NCBI GenBank assembly: GCA_025403435.1
Contig: CM046341.1
Span: forward strand, 11,741,219-11,805,218
Length of the DNA stretch: 64,000 nt
Reading direction: 5' to 3'
From: Artocarpus heterophyllus
Lineage: Eukaryota; Streptophyta; Magnoliopsida; Rosales; Moraceae
This document shows, one piece after another, positions 23,832 through 37,140 of the stretch (its first letter is position 1; each line of letters starts with the position of its first letter). The notes under the pieces were generated by a model that saw only the letters and a program-made list of their open reading frames with translations, ran no database searches and had not been told where the DNA came from. Both the position numbers and the translations under genes were made by a program.

Positions 23832-26800
23832 ATGGTAACGGTCGTTAATCGTTCTCTTGTTTTCTTCCTCTCGAAGTTAGAATTTATTGGATTTATTTTT
23901 TCATATTTTTTGCTGTTAATCTGTTTTTTTGGCATCGTTATTCTTGGCTCAATGTAGGATCTATGCTTGAAATTCAATTGATTATCTGATTGGTTGGCAG
24001 AAATGTGGATAAAGTTCGTGGCTTTGATTGGCCAAGAAGAAATTGAAACTCTTTAACTAATGATTTCTTATTTTTGGTGTGTCACCTTCTTGAAATTATC
24101 TGCTGTGAGGTTTCAGAATGATGTTGTACTAAAATTCAGCCTCGTCTTCGTTTTTGGTCCTCTGGATTTTTTTACTCTCTTTAATTTAATACAACTGAGT
24201 GGTTGATGAATGGTAGTTACAAATGTGCACGTTTCTCTCTCTCTTGAAAGCTGCGTTTCTTTCTCTTGAATGAGGGTTTTTCTTATTATTATTTTTTTCA
24301 TCTATGTTGTTAGGCTGTGATGCACTGCTTAACAGGAGTTTCATTGTTGTTTGGGTGGCCTCTATTTTTTTTCTTCCTTAATACTACCTAATTGAACAAT
24401 TCGAGTTGTAGTGTTGAATGCTATTAGATGTGATTATGTAATTACCGTAAGAGTACACTGTTGAACAGGAGTTTCATTGTTGTTTGGATGGCCTCCTTTT
24501 TTTTATTTTTTTATTTTTCGTATTACCTAATTAAACGTTGTCAAGTCCGAGAACGTGGGTGCCATGGAAAAACCAAGTTTTGTTGGATACTTGTTAGTCA
24601 TTGTATCAACAGATCTTATTCATGCCATGCATGTTCTTTTAATGGATGCCAACTCTCCTAATCATGCTGATGGAGGCAGAATCTACTCATACATACATGA
24701 TGACTACGAGCAGTTTTGATTTTGTCGTGAATGAACCATGCTTTGCTGTTTTTATTTGGATGCGCTGATGATCTTCTTGGTGGTGCAGGCTGCCCAAGTC
24801 AATTTTACGGTTGGATCTCATGTCTGGGTCGAAGATCCTGTGGTAGCCTGGATTGATGGAGAAGTTCTTGAAGCTAATGATGAAGAGATTAAAGTAGATT
24901 GCACGTCAGGGAAAACAGTGAGTGTTGTTTGAGCCTTTCATATTAGGTTATTGCGTTGCATATGTGACCGTTTCTCACTAAGAAACACCTGTTTCTTTAA
25001 ACATGGTAGTTTTTCGATTTCTTATTTTATTAGTAAATAATAAATACCCTCAAAAAACAGAAACCACTCTACATGAGTAGAGTGCACTAGGAACTTTCTG
25101 ATGCAAGTTTTATTGCTAATAAATGAAGCAGAGTTTTCCTATTTGCGGCGACTTTGACTTTGGCTACTATGTAATTGAAAGAGAGAGTTTGATACTTTGC
25201 CATGCGTTTGGATAAGAATTCTTATTTCATAGTATTTTTCGATTGAGACATGTAGGCTACTTGAATACTTTTTATTCACATCATTCTCATTTTCTTTGAC
25301 CATATATTATGCTGTGAAAAATTGATGGGAGAAATAAAATGACGGTGAAGTGCTACTTTCAAATCACTTGGGATCTAGGGTGACCCTCCTATTAAATAGA
25401 AAAGATGTAATCGTACATTTTGTTGTAGGTTGTTGCCAAAGCATTGGAGGTCTATCCCAAAGATCCAGAATTTCCTCCATGTGGTGTTGATGATATGACA
25501 AGACTGGCTTATCTACATGAACCGGGAGTCCTGCACAATTTAAAATGTCGATATGACATAAATGGAATATATGTGAGTACTATGATTCTCATCTTTCCAC
25601 TTCACTTTACTAATTGCTTGTAGATTCATTTTGAACTGGACATTTGTTATATAAAGGCAACAAGTCATGATCTTTTATAAAATTTCATGTCATTCTTTGC
25701 CTCTAATTGGCGGCTGTGAGACAGGGATAATTGCATTTTTTTTTGCTCCATGTACTGAATGTCGTAGCTGTTAGTTTCCGGTGTATTAACTTTTTTCTAT
25801 ACTAAGCCATACTCCCTAATGTTGTTTCCAGACTTACACAGGAAATATACTGATAGCTGTAAATCCTTTTCGAAGGCTACCTCATTTATATGATAATTAC
25901 ATGATGGAACAGTATAAAAGGGCTGCTTTTGGCGAGCTGAGCCCACATCCTTTTGCTATTGCGGATTATGCATACAGGTAATCTCTCCAATTTTGTTGTC
26001 AGTTTCATCTTGAGGAATCTAATACTTTCATTGTCCCTGACAAGTGAAATAAAATGCAGACTGATGATTAACGAGGGAATTAGCCAGTCAATTTTAGTTA
26101 GTGGAGAAAGTGGAGCTGGTAAAACTGAGAGTACAAAGATGCTTATGCGTTATCTTGCTTATATGGGTGGAAGAGCGGCAACTGATGGGCGTTCAGTGGA
26201 GCAGCAAGTCCTAGAGGTAACAATTTTACAATGACTTGGCTAAATGGGTGATTACACTTGATGCTTCTAATGTTAATGAGTGTCCTTGGTGATGCTTCTA
26301 TTTGGGAGCTGAGGTTGCACTTGTAATATTGTTTGTTTTACTTGCTTCTTTTTCTTTGGTGGCAGTCTAATCCTGTTCTTGAAGCATTTGGTAATGCAAA
26401 GACTGTTAGGAACAATAATTCAAGGTCTGATCCTTTACATCTCAGGGTGGGATTAATATTTGAAATTTAGCTGTTTGACTTTTTAATTGTGTTAACTGCT
26501 CTCCTGAATTGATGGTTATACAATTGCAGTCGATTTGGTAAGTTTGTGGAGCTTCAGTTTGACAATAGGGGGAGAATCTCAGGAGCTGCTATTAGAACTT
26601 ATTTATTGGAACGATCTCGAGTTTGTCAAGTATCTGATCCTGAAAGAAATTATCATTGCTTTTACATGCTTTGTGCTGCACCACCCGAGGTAATTTGGTC
26701 TCTTTTTTGCATGCAAAATATTATTTGTAAAGTAGTTGGGTTGTCCTGCTATGTCTGTCCAATTAATGTTTAGCCTTTGATACTTCTTTGAGCTAAAATT

Positions 26801-29800
26801 TTGACTTAGAGACAATCAGATGATTTCTGGGCAATATATGTCCAAGATTGCGTCAACTTATTTGCTATGTTGCCCTAGCCTTTAATAGTAATTAGGTCTT
26901 TACAGAGTGCACAATCCTCAAAGGACCAAAATGTGGTGAGAAATTTATTAGCAAAGACAGCTTATTTGATGCTAGTTGTATAATGGTCAAATAAATGCTC
27001 TCTTGTGCTTGCTGGTTAAATATTATTATTGCAGCTAGAATGCTTTGTTTCTTATCTTCATGCCAAACTGGTTTCCTAAGTGGTCTCTCTTTAACTGTTG
27101 AATCAAAACATCATGTGTATTCTTAAGATGAATTTCTAACATCTATATTTTCTCTTGCCCAATGTTAGGACGTTGAGCAATACAAATTGGGAAACCTGAG
27201 AACTTTTCATTATTTAAATCAATCAAATTGCTACGAACTGGATGGAGTTGATGATTCCAAGGAGTACCTTTCAACTAGGAAAGCCATGGACGTTGTTGGG
27301 ATTGGCTCTGATGAGCAGGTTGTGTTATTGGATACATAAATAGGAAGTGTTATTGCCAAAGGTCTCTAATATGGGTTCTCTTTTCAGGAAGCGATATTTC
27401 GAGTCGTGGCTGCAATACTCCACTTAGGGAACATTGAATTCGCTAAGGGGACTGAAACAGATTCGTCAGAACCCAAGGATGAGAAATCTTGCTTCCATCT
27501 TAAAACAGCAGCTGAACTTTTCATGTATGATATTATTTATACCCTTTTTAAGAAGGCGCATATCTGGATATTGATTCTAGTATAGTGAAAGACCCTTGGT
27601 CTTGCATCTTTTGTTAGGTGTGATGAGAAGTCTCTTGAAGACTCTTTATGCAAACGTGTGATTGTGACCCGTGATGAGACTATAACAAAATGTCTGGATC
27701 CGGATGCAGCCACTGTCAGTAGAGATGCTTTAGCCAAAATTGTTTATTCAAGATTGTTTGACTGGTAAGACGTTTTATTAAATAAGTTTGTAATTGAGGA
27801 TATTACTTATAAGGTAAATTTATTATTATTGTTTGTTATTACTGTGAACTCCGACTGCCTCAGGATTGTGAACAAGATTAATAGCTCTATCGGTCAAGAT
27901 CCTGATTCGAAGCAGTTGATTGGGGTTCTAGATATTTATGGATTTGAGAGCTTCAAGACAAACAGGTGCTTAACTGGTATGCCTTTCATTTTCATTAGTT
28001 AGAAAGGTTAAAATATTGAAAAGGACTGCCAGAAATCACAGTGTTTCATGCAGTATTGGGAGCAGTTTTTGTTTTGTGGCATAACGCAATTGATTCCTCA
28101 TATTAGTCTTATGGTCACTATGCTAATTTGTCATGGAAGATAATTGGAAAGGAAAGAAATTAAAATTTAAGGATTCTGTTGTTGTGTTTACTAAATGATT
28201 AGCAATCAAAACGAGAAAGAATTTAACTCCATTCCAATGTTTTCTTAAGTTAAGGAATAGGAAGAAAAATGAATCTGATTACTAAAATGCCCTGTTATTT
28301 ATTTATATTTTAACTATATGTAAAGGGTATGATGGTAACCAAAAAATGATGTTAGGAAATGGAATCTGATTTTGTACTCATTCCCCACCTAGGGCCATTT
28401 TTTTCCCCCAATTTCATACCTCCAAAAGAATTCAATTTCTGATGTGTAATTGCCACAAATTAAGCCATTCGATTGAATCCCTTTACTGATTGGTAAACAC
28501 ACCAATAGTGCTAACGTTCTGGATACTTTGCTTGGTGGTTTCACTTGGTACAAATTAGCGTTTATTTAGAAAATGATATTGTGAGAGCTCTTTATTACTC
28601 GTTGTTTGGTTTGCTCTTGATGAAAATGCAGTCTTCTAACAGAGGAAATCTTTAGTTGACATTGCACCCTTTTCCTTTGTTTTGCTGGTGAAGTTTAATT
28701 TCTTTTTTTACTTTAGTAAGTCCTTGATAATAGTGCAGGTCTTATTTCTTAGCTTTTAGCGGTGGTGTTTGTTATGCTCTTGGGTTTTACTTTGCTGATG
28801 AGCTTAACATTTGTGGACTGTTAATTTTCTTTGCAGCTTTGAACAATTCTGTATCAATTTGACAAATGAAAAACTACAACAGCATTTCAATCAGGTTTTA
28901 GATCTTTTGTATTCTTTTGTCTTTCTAGATCTTTCGTTTTTGTTTGGCTAACCTGAATTACTGTTTGGCAGCATGTTTTCAAGATGGAGCAAGAAGAATA
29001 TACAAAAGAAGAAATTGACTGGAGTTATATAGAGTTCATTGATAATCAGGACGTTCTTGATCTAATTGAAAAGGTAGGTCATTTTGTTCCAATTTAATTT
29101 ATATACATTGTGGTTTGTTTTTCCTGTTTTAAGATCAAGTAAATATTTTCTAAGTATGTTCTTAAAATTTTATTTCCATTATGTACGTTTACCTACACTT
29201 TTGAATCTTCAATAAGATGTGAATTTTTCTTGATGTTGTACCCTTCTAGTTTATTAATTCATATTTTTAAATGTCAATGTGTTTTATTCTGGTAACTTAC
29301 TATCACAATATAAATCGAACACGAGTAATTTTTCCTTCCCCATTTTTGTGCTTCATTTTCTTTTAAAAATAAAATTTCCTTTATTTTCTATCGAAAAAAT
29401 AGCTTGTTAAATACTGATATTGGAGGATGTGTTTTAACTCATGATTTTCTTTAGTTCTTCCACTAGTGAGCTATCTTTGATGAATGAGAGAGTTGCGGAA
29501 ATTATTTGTGTATTGTTCTAATTTATTTACACCTCTATAAATGCAGAAGCCTGGAGGAATCATTGCTTTGCTGGACGAGGCATGGTATGTCTGAAATATA
29601 AAGCATTACTGCAACAAGATTTTTACCGTGATTTCATTGAGATACTATGCAGTTAGCTGATTTAAAATTTGAAATACTTGCATTTTATGAAAGATATTCC
29701 ATTTTCCTTTAGTGAGATGTTGATGTTGTCCTTGATAATTTTTATAGCATGTTTCCAAGGTCAACACATGAGACTTTTGCTCAGAAGCTTTATCAAACTT

Positions 29801-32800
29801 TTAAGGACCATAAACGATTTAGCAAGCCAAAGTTGGCTCGCAGTGACTTCACAATTTGTCATTATGCTGGAGATGTAAGTAATTCTTATGTCCTCGATTA
29901 TTTAAGTATGCTGAGATCTTGAATCTAATTCGAAGAATATAAACAATTGAAAGATATATATTTCAAGATGAACATTTTTATTTTCAGGTCACTTATCAAA
30001 CAGAACTCTTCCTGGATAAGAACAAAGATTATGTTGTTGCGGAGCATCAGGAGCTCTTGAGTGCGTCCAAGTGTTCTTTTGTTTCAGGCTTGTTCCCTCC
30101 TTTACCAGAAGAATCTTCCAAATCATCAAAATTCTCTTCAATAGGCTCTCAATTTAAGGTCTGGTTTTCTTCTAATATGTAAATTCTTAGGGAAAATTGT
30201 TAAATTCCTTTATGTTTAAATTCATTCTCCATATGTTTTGTACAGCAACAATTGCAAGCTTTGCTCGAAACACTGAGTGTCACTGAGCCACACTACATAC
30301 GATGTGTGAAGCCAAATAATCTTCTGAAACCTGCTATATTTGAGAATAACAACATTTTGCAGCAGCTTCGCTGTGGGGTAAGTTTTGTCAGTTTAGTCTT
30401 CCATCTGTGTCCTATTCACCGTCTGAGTATGATTTTGGTGTATTATGTGCATAATGGGTTTGGAAAATAACTACTTTCAGGGAGTCATGGAGGCCATTAG
30501 GATCAGTTGCGCTGGATATCCCACAAGAAAGCCATTCAATGAATTTGTTAGTCGTTTTGGTATCTTGGCACCAAAAGTCTTCACTGGCAGGTTTGTTCAT
30601 CAAAATCCAAAACTATAATGACACTCTATGTGTCATTTATTCTACACATATGCGCATGCATATTTGATTTCAGTTTGGTTTTGTTTTCAATCTCTCCTTT
30701 TATGCATTTCTGGCAGCATTACTTTTTTTCTTAATTACATTAATATTCTTTAGTTGTTAAACTGTAGCTGTGATGAGGTCACTGCTTGTAATAAGCTTCT
30801 AGAGAAGGTGAACCTCAAGGGTTACCAGGTACTTCAGTAGGTTACTGCCTTTTAGTTTAGAAATATATCCAATCCTAATGTTCTCTATGGTAGGATTTTA
30901 AGGAAATTTTTGGTCTGTTTCAATGGCAGATTGGCAAAACAAAAGTGTTTCTCAGAGCAGGTCAGATGGCAGAATTAGATGCTTGTCGAAGTGAGGTCTT
31001 AGGAAGATCTGCAAGCATCATCCAGAGGAAACTTCGATCATATCTTGCTCACAAAAACTTTGTCTTGTTACGGCTATCTGCGATTCACATTCAAGCCTCA
31101 TGTAGAGGTATCAAATTGTTTTTACTTTTTTGGTCTTACAGTCCATGAAAATTATGCATAGCGATAGAAATTTGTGCAAACTTAACGTTTTCCTGAATCT
31201 TAATTGCAGGACAAGTTGCCCGCTATCGGTATGAATGCATGAGAAGAGAGGCTGCGTCTGCGAGAATCCAGAAACATTATCGTATGCATCTTGCTAGGAA
31301 TTCTTACCAGAAGTTATATTCTTCAGCTGTTCTTATTCAGACATGCATGCGCGGGATGGATGCTCGTAATGAGCTTAAATTCAGGAAGCAAACAAGAGCT
31401 GCTATTGTTATTCAGGTAAATGATAGCATGCTCAATTAACGAGTAGTAGTAGCATTGCATAACTGGGGATTTCTAATTCATACCCGAGTCTCTAAAAATT
31501 CCATAATTATTTGAAATGAAATCTGCTAAAATACTTCTCTTTTCCATCCAAAAAAATTTGGTGCCCCTTATTCAAGGGGATCTGACATGCTGGAAGATGC
31601 AATTAATATTTTGAAGTCTCAAAAATATTAACAATGAAAGTAAATTGGCTTTGGTTCAAGGAAATTTGTTCATTGTAATATTTTATGCATACTGTTTTTT
31701 GTTGTTGATTATTTCAGAATCAATGTCGGAAATACTTGGCGCGCTGTTGTTATTTGAGGGTAAAGAAAGCAGCAGTAACCACACAATGTGCTTGGAGAGG
31801 AAGAGTTGCACGGATAGAATTACGACAGCTCAAAATGGTAGCGCCTTCAATACTTTTTCTTTTTATATTTATGTTCTCCGAGCGTTATTATATTCTGTCG
31901 AAGGATTGCTTGTTGTGTTTTACTTTTAAGAGTGTTACGTTATATTATTTTCCTTACTAATTCAAACCTAAAACACTTCCTTCTTATCCCTTTTGTTTCT
32001 GCCCCACATGGGTGTTGATATTTAATGTAATATTATTTGATTTTATGTTGATGTTGACCATATTCCTTTGCAGGCTGCTAAGGAAACTGGCGCTCTTCAA
32101 GCCGCCAAAACCAAGTTGGAAAAGCAAGTTGAAGAACTGACCTGGCGTCTGCAGCTGGAGAAACGGATGAGGGTAAAATCCTTCCTTGTACTATATCGGG
32201 ATAATCTGTTAACAATCTGTTACTTTCTTTTCTACTTGTATATTCCCAGTTTTCTACGCAGAGGCAATGATTTTTATATGTGGTACTCTGAAGAATGCTT
32301 TGTGCTATGATTTTGAGGTGTGGTGGGATTCCCTTACGAATTTAAGGCTCTTGCTTTAGTAATATCGACATCTTTTTGGTAAAACAATATTTAAGGAAAG
32401 CCCAAGAGGTCTAGTGTGTAATTCTTATTCACCTTTTTTGAATTATTTTTTTTAATCTTTGTTCTCTACTATGAGCCCTGAAAATGGGAAAGAATCATAA
32501 GATGTATGCTGTTTCTTTAATTAAATATCTGTTAACTTCTTTGATTTGGTTACGGGAAAAAAGGGATCTTTGCAATCCGCATACATTTGTTCATTTCCTG
32601 CTGTCAAACCATGTAGTTTAATTCGGTTACCATTGATGCAGGCTGACCTTGAAGAAGCTAAAACACAGGAAAATGCAAAACTGCAGTCTGCTTTGCAAGC
32701 GATGCAACTTCAGTTTAAAGAAACTAAAGAACAGCTTGTCAAGGAATGTGAGGCTGCAAAGAAAGCGGCTGAACAGGCTCCTATCATACAGGAGGTTCTA

Positions 32801-35800
32801 GTCATCGATCATGAAATGATTAATAAGCTTACGTCTGAAAATGAGCAGCTTAAGGTGGGTTTACCTAAACCATTTGTATTTGCACGTGTTTCCAAATAAG
32901 ACCTTAGGTTCTTGATGAAGCGATTTCAAATAAAGTTTTGTTTTTGTTTTTTTTTTTAATGGTTCAAATAAAGTTTTATCTAGAGATGTCTTAAGTTTTT
33001 TATTTTATAGCCAAAGATATTGAGTTGGTTGTGACACTTTGCAGGCTTTGGTAAATTCACTGGAAAAGAAAATTGATGAAACAGAGAAAAAATTTGAAGA
33101 AACTAGTAGGCTTAGTGAAGAGCGGTTAAAGCAGTCTTTAGAGGCAGAGACAAAGATAATTGAACTAAAGACTGCCATGCTAAGGTTTGTTTACATCTAT
33201 CAAGTTCTGCTAAGTTCCATGACTCAATCTTACCCTTTAGAATTCATTCTGAATTGGAGAAATTTTCCTGTTATTAGGTTTGTTTATTTAATCTAAGTTT
33301 GCCAATTTCTTTCCCAGGCTAGAAGAAAAACTTTCTGACATGGAAACTGAGGACCAAATCTTGTGTCAGCAGACATTGCGTAATTCATCTTCGAGGAGAA
33401 TGTTTGAACATTTAGGAATTTCAGTGGCGGAGGTATTCAATTTCATGCTGCAGTGGTGTGTTTGTTTTTGTTTATTTTTTTTTGGTTTTGGTTATGATCT
33501 TTTGCTGATGTTGCTCCTTATTTGCAGCCCAAAGAAAATGGTCATCATGTAAGTGTTTATAGAAAAGCTGATGTGATTCCCCTTTGTATATAATGTACCG
33601 TTTCTCTTATCTAACCTTGTATACGATTCTAAAAGATATCCTACTTTCTTCAGGAACCACTGAGTGCCATGCCTTCAAAAAAATTTGGCACATCTGATAG
33701 TAAACTGAGAAGATCTCAAATTGAAAGGCAGCATGTACGTGCTTGAAGAGAGAAGAATAAGCTTTCAAATTCATTTCTTTTTCATTCATAACTTTTCAGG
33801 TGTAATTTAAGTATTATATGTATAATTTGGTTCACTTGTCACAGGAGAATGTAGATTCTCTTATCAAGTGCGTGTCGCAAGATATTGGCTTCAGCGAAGG
33901 AAAGCCAGTTGCAGCATTTACCATATACAAATGTCTTCTTCACTGGAAATCATTTGAAGCAGAAAGAACAAGTGTATTTGATCGCCTAATACAGATGATT
34001 GGTTCTGCAATAGAGGTAATTTTATGTGCTTTACAAACTCTTTCCCATTATGATCTAGGTTTTTGTTATTGGATTCCAATATTCCCAATCGTGGAAATTC
34101 TTTTGACGTTTAGGGATATATTCTCGTCCTTTCTGTTTGCATGGAAAAGTTAAAAGAATCTTATACTAAAGACATGTTTTAGAATCTAGAGGTCAGCGCA
34201 AAATTGGAACTAAGTTATCCCCAAACCAGGCTGTTCTGCTCTGGAATAAGAAAAAAGATTTAGATGCTTCCATATAGGGTTTTTACATGTCTAATTCTCC
34301 TTAGGGCGTATATAAGAAAATTTATGATTCAGTTAAATTCTGTTGTCTACTTTTCAATTGGGAGATTTCCCCCATCCAAAAGGGTAAGTGAACCATGAAC
34401 TGAACTTGAAAATCTATGTACTCAATCCTTTTGCAGGACCAAGATAACACTAATAATATGGCATACTGGCTATCAAACACATCTACGATGCTTTTCATGC
34501 TCCAACGAAGTTTAAAAGCTACCGGCACTGCACCGAGGAAGCCTCCCACGCCAACATCTTTGTTTGGGAGGATGACCCAGGTAATTATTTACTTAAATCT
34601 TATAGAACTTGTACCTTGTTTTTATATGTACTTTGTGGCAATTTGGTTACGTTTATCGCTTAAGCATTGGAATTCTTAATGTGACTGTTATTTCTCAGGG
34701 CTTCCGCTCATCTTCGGCCAACCTTTCAGTTGGCCCACTTGATGTAGTCCGACAAGTTGAGGCAAAATATCCAGCTTTGCTCTTTAAGCAGCAACTTACT
34801 GCATACGTGGAGAAGATATATGGAATCATTCGAGACAATTTAAAGAAGGACTTGTCGCCACTGCTTTCTTCTTGTATCCAGGTAGTTAACACAAAAAAAT
34901 GGTCTACTCTAAAAGGGGTTTGTTTAAATGCAGTAAAAGGACTTGTCACCACTGTAAGTTTCTAACACCAGCTACATCTTTTCTTGATGATTCAGGCACC
35001 TAGAGCATCAAGAGTAAAATCATCTGGAGGGTCAAATGGCAATAGTCCTCCGGCTAGTCCCTGGAGCGGGATGATTGATAACCTCAATGGGCTTCTCTGT
35101 ACATTGAAAGAAAATTTTGTAAGTGACAATTTAACGATTTTAAAGCAAGTTAATTCATCTTTTTGCTTAAAAAAAATGTGAAATCATTGTTTGCGGCTTT
35201 TTTCAGGTGCCTTCAGTTCTTGTTCAGAAGATATTTTCCCAAACTTTCACATATATCAATGTACAACTCTTTAATAGGTAATTTTTCATTTCTGTGTTTG
35301 AAAATATATTTTATTTAGATTAAAAGCAGTCATATTATATTAATAATAAACCATATAAATTTATTGATGCATTTTTCTCTGATGTTGCGGCAGCCTACTT
35401 CTACGTCGAGAGTGTTGCACATTCAGCAATGGGGAATATGTGAAATCTGGTTTAGCTGAATTAGAGCTGTGGTGTGGCCGAGCAAAAGAAGAGGTATTCT
35501 ATTACTATCATCATGAGCATTCGGAGGATTAACTTATTTTCCACCTTTAAACCACTCTGCCACCTTCCGTATTCCTTCTTGGATTGCACTCGTATGTTAC
35601 TTCATGATGTATTCCAACTATTCTTATATTAATGATTCCTCTTTCTTTCAGTATGCTGGCTCATCATGGGATGAACTCAAGCACGTAAGGCAGGCCGTTG
35701 GATTCTTGGTATGTTTCTTCAACTATGTTAAAGAAAAAACAAAGATGTAATTGCTTTTGATCACGTTGCTAATGCGTATAATTACATAGGAATATATATA

Positions 35801-36878
35801 TATATATATATATGTATATATGATGAATTTATTGTTGGTATGTTCTTCAATGTATGAAGTCGTTGACTAGTTAGTGTTGAAGAGTAAAAGTTAATGACCC
35901 CATGATTATTTATTTACTAAGAAAGTATGAACTTCCTGATTTTGCTGTGACTCATTCTGAAAATTTTCTTCTATTAAATTATATTTTGGGGAACTATATC
36001 CATTTAGATATGTATTTTCGTGTGGTTTCTGAGCTAGTTCCTCGGGGAAATCTGACTTGGGAAAACAATTTCCTTGCAGGTCATACACCAAAAGTCTAGA
36101 ATATCATACGATGAAATTACAAATGACCTATGCCCAGTGAGTTTCTTCCCCTCTTGGCGACTGAAAACTGCAAAAACATCTTAAGTGCACAGAAGTACCA
36201 AAAGAAAATTTGTGTGAAACCAAGATGCGCTTCATATTATATTAGTTGAATATTTGTGCTTAAACTAGCTAACGATATAGAAGTGGAATGAAACTTGTGC
36301 TAATTTCATGCGTGTATTTGGAACTACGTTGGATGTTGGTAACATTGAAGCTTGCACTTTGCATATAGTTTTGAGGTATATGAATAATTTATGAGTTTCA
36401 CATCAATATCTGCTTCCCTGTTCAGATCTTGAGCGTTCAACAGCTTCATAGAATATGCATGCTTTATTGGGACGACAATTACAACACCCGAAGTGTATCT
36501 CCAGATGTAAGTTAAAGAAAATTGTTCTGAAGTAAACAACAATGTCATCTGGCGGTTGCTAATGCAGTGTTACCGTGAAACTTTTCTCTGTACAGGTAAT
36601 TTCTAGCATGAAGATTCTTATGAGCGATGATTCCAATGATGATGATAGCAACTCCTTTTTGTTGGATGATAATTCCAGGTTAAAAAGAGGATCTTTTTTC
36701 CCTTTACATAGATCACTTGTATCCCTGCACCTACTAGTACTAATGGTGCTTTATGTATTGCAGTATTCCTTTCTCTGTTGATGACATTTCCAGTTCCTTA
36801 CAAGACAAGAAATTTGCCGATGTAAAACCGCCGGAAGAACTCATCGAGAATCCAGCCTTCCAATTTTTACAGGATTAA
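23832..36878 (+). CDS. Myosin XI heavy chain (39 coding exons)
   Basis: An actin-based motor of the plant class XI family, which moves organelles and vesicles along actin filaments and drives cytoplasmic streaming. Joining 39 exons at GT-AG borders gives 4491 nt, 1496 residues, the usual class XI length. Visible in order are: an N-terminal SH3-like segment (about 8-55, with [10 protein letters not shown]), motor P-loop GESGAGKT (156-163), switch I NNNSSRFG (209-216), switch II DIYGFE (434-439), six IQ motifs (about 737-879) for calmodulin-like light chains, a coiled coil (about 880-1065) for dimerisation, and a globular dilute-type cargo tail (about 1103-1490). Every exon phase agrees and no stop or shift was found, so the gene looks intact. 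By eye it is closest to the Arabidopsis XI-G/XI-A/XI-B/XI-2 side of the family; the paralogue is not settled. Confidence 0.95.
24332..24600. repeat. ~134-bp duplication in myosin intron 1
   Basis: AACAGGAGTTTCATTGTTGT followed by TTGG(G/A)TGGCCTC occurs at 24332 and again at 24466. The downstream TACCTAATT-AA words also recur, so the pair looks like a diverged tandem duplication inside the intron. Confidence 0.5.
28184..28500. mobile_element. MITE family B, copy 1, in myosin intron 11
   Basis: A 317-bp non-coding insertion with imperfect inverted ends: GTGTTTACTAAATGATTAGC at the left, and CTTTACTGATTGGTAAACAC at the right. It accounts for about a third of the 871-nt intron 11. Related ends lie at 58170-58508. 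It does not touch splice sites. Confidence 0.5.
30930..31837 (+). other. Myosin XI exons 20-22: converter end and six IQ motifs
   Basis: Exons 30930-31107, 31210-31415 and 31718-31837 encode residues 712-879. After [17 protein letters not shown] come six IQxxxRG-like repeats, including [58 protein letters not shown] and [12 protein letters not shown], spaced alternately about 23 and 25 residues, the standard myosin V/XI lever arm. Confidence 0.9.
32074..33432 (+). other. Myosin XI exons 23-26: coiled coil
   Basis: Exons 32074-32172, 32642-32854, 33045-33184 and 33318-33432 encode residues 880-1068. The sequence is heptad-like and rich in Glu, Lys, Leu and Gln (for example [20 protein letters not shown]), the dimerising rod of class XI myosins. 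Confidence 0.9.
33528..36878 (+). other. Myosin XI exons 27-39: linker and globular cargo tail
   Basis: Exons: 33528-33548 (only seven codons), 33654-33734, 33845-34015, 34437-34580, 34699-34881, 34996-35118, 35207-35277, 35394-35493, 35652-35708, 36080-36136, 36426-36506, 36596-36678, 36764-36878. They encode residues 1069-1496. Conserved tail words include [64 protein letters not shown] and [16 protein letters not shown]. The stop codon TAA is at 36876-36878. Confidence 0.9.
35792..35820. repeat. (TA)n microsatellite in myosin intron 35
   Basis: About 14 TA units with one G interruption, in the intron between exons 35 and 36. Confidence 0.85.
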
Positions 36879-37140
36879 GGCGGATGATTCTTCAAGAAGT
36901 CTCTTCTGTTGGTGCTCCAAATCTTTGTTCAGAGGCTCAACAGAGCTTTTAAACTCTTTGAAAACCCTGTGAGTGAATGTCCCGGACTGTAAATCCGCCT
37001 CATTTTTTTTTTTTTTCTTTTTCCTGTGTTCCTTCTATTCATTGTAACTTCCTTTGCGCTGGATGTATCATTATTCTTTTTAAATTAGAAATGTAAAGTT
37101 TCCTAGGCCGGTTTAGGATAGCTTTATTTGTGCAAGAATA
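36879..37140 (+). other. Probable myosin XI 3' untranslated region
   Basis: Follows the TAA stop. T-rich tracts (36999-37020) and AAATTAGAAATGTAAAG at 37082 are compatible with plant polyadenylation control, but no canonical AATAAA is present until about 37579. The transcript end is not determined. Confidence 0.4.

Larger units (their letters stand above)
23832..30828 (+). other. Myosin XI exons 1-19: start codon and motor domain
   Basis: Coding exons: 23832-23834 (the ATG alone), 24789-24917, 25429-25572, 25832-25977, 26060-26216, 26366-26424, 26530-26689, 27169-27318, 27388-27524, 27618-27764, 27864-27965, 28837-28894, 28972-29073, 29547-29584, 29748-29874, 29988-30158, 30246-30377, 30481-30590, 30768-30828. 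They encode residues 1-711. The start was chosen because the ATG at 23832 is followed at once by GTAACG, and splicing to 24789 gives [18 protein letters not shown], the expected class XI N-terminus. The 954-nt first intron splits the start codon from the rest of the protein. Confidence 0.9.

Noticed and set aside
26546..26815. Frames that run from myosin exons into introns (also 25953, 30252, 31645, 32546, 34609 and 36575)
   Set aside because: They are exon sequences read through donor sites, or shadows; the spliced model explains each of them.
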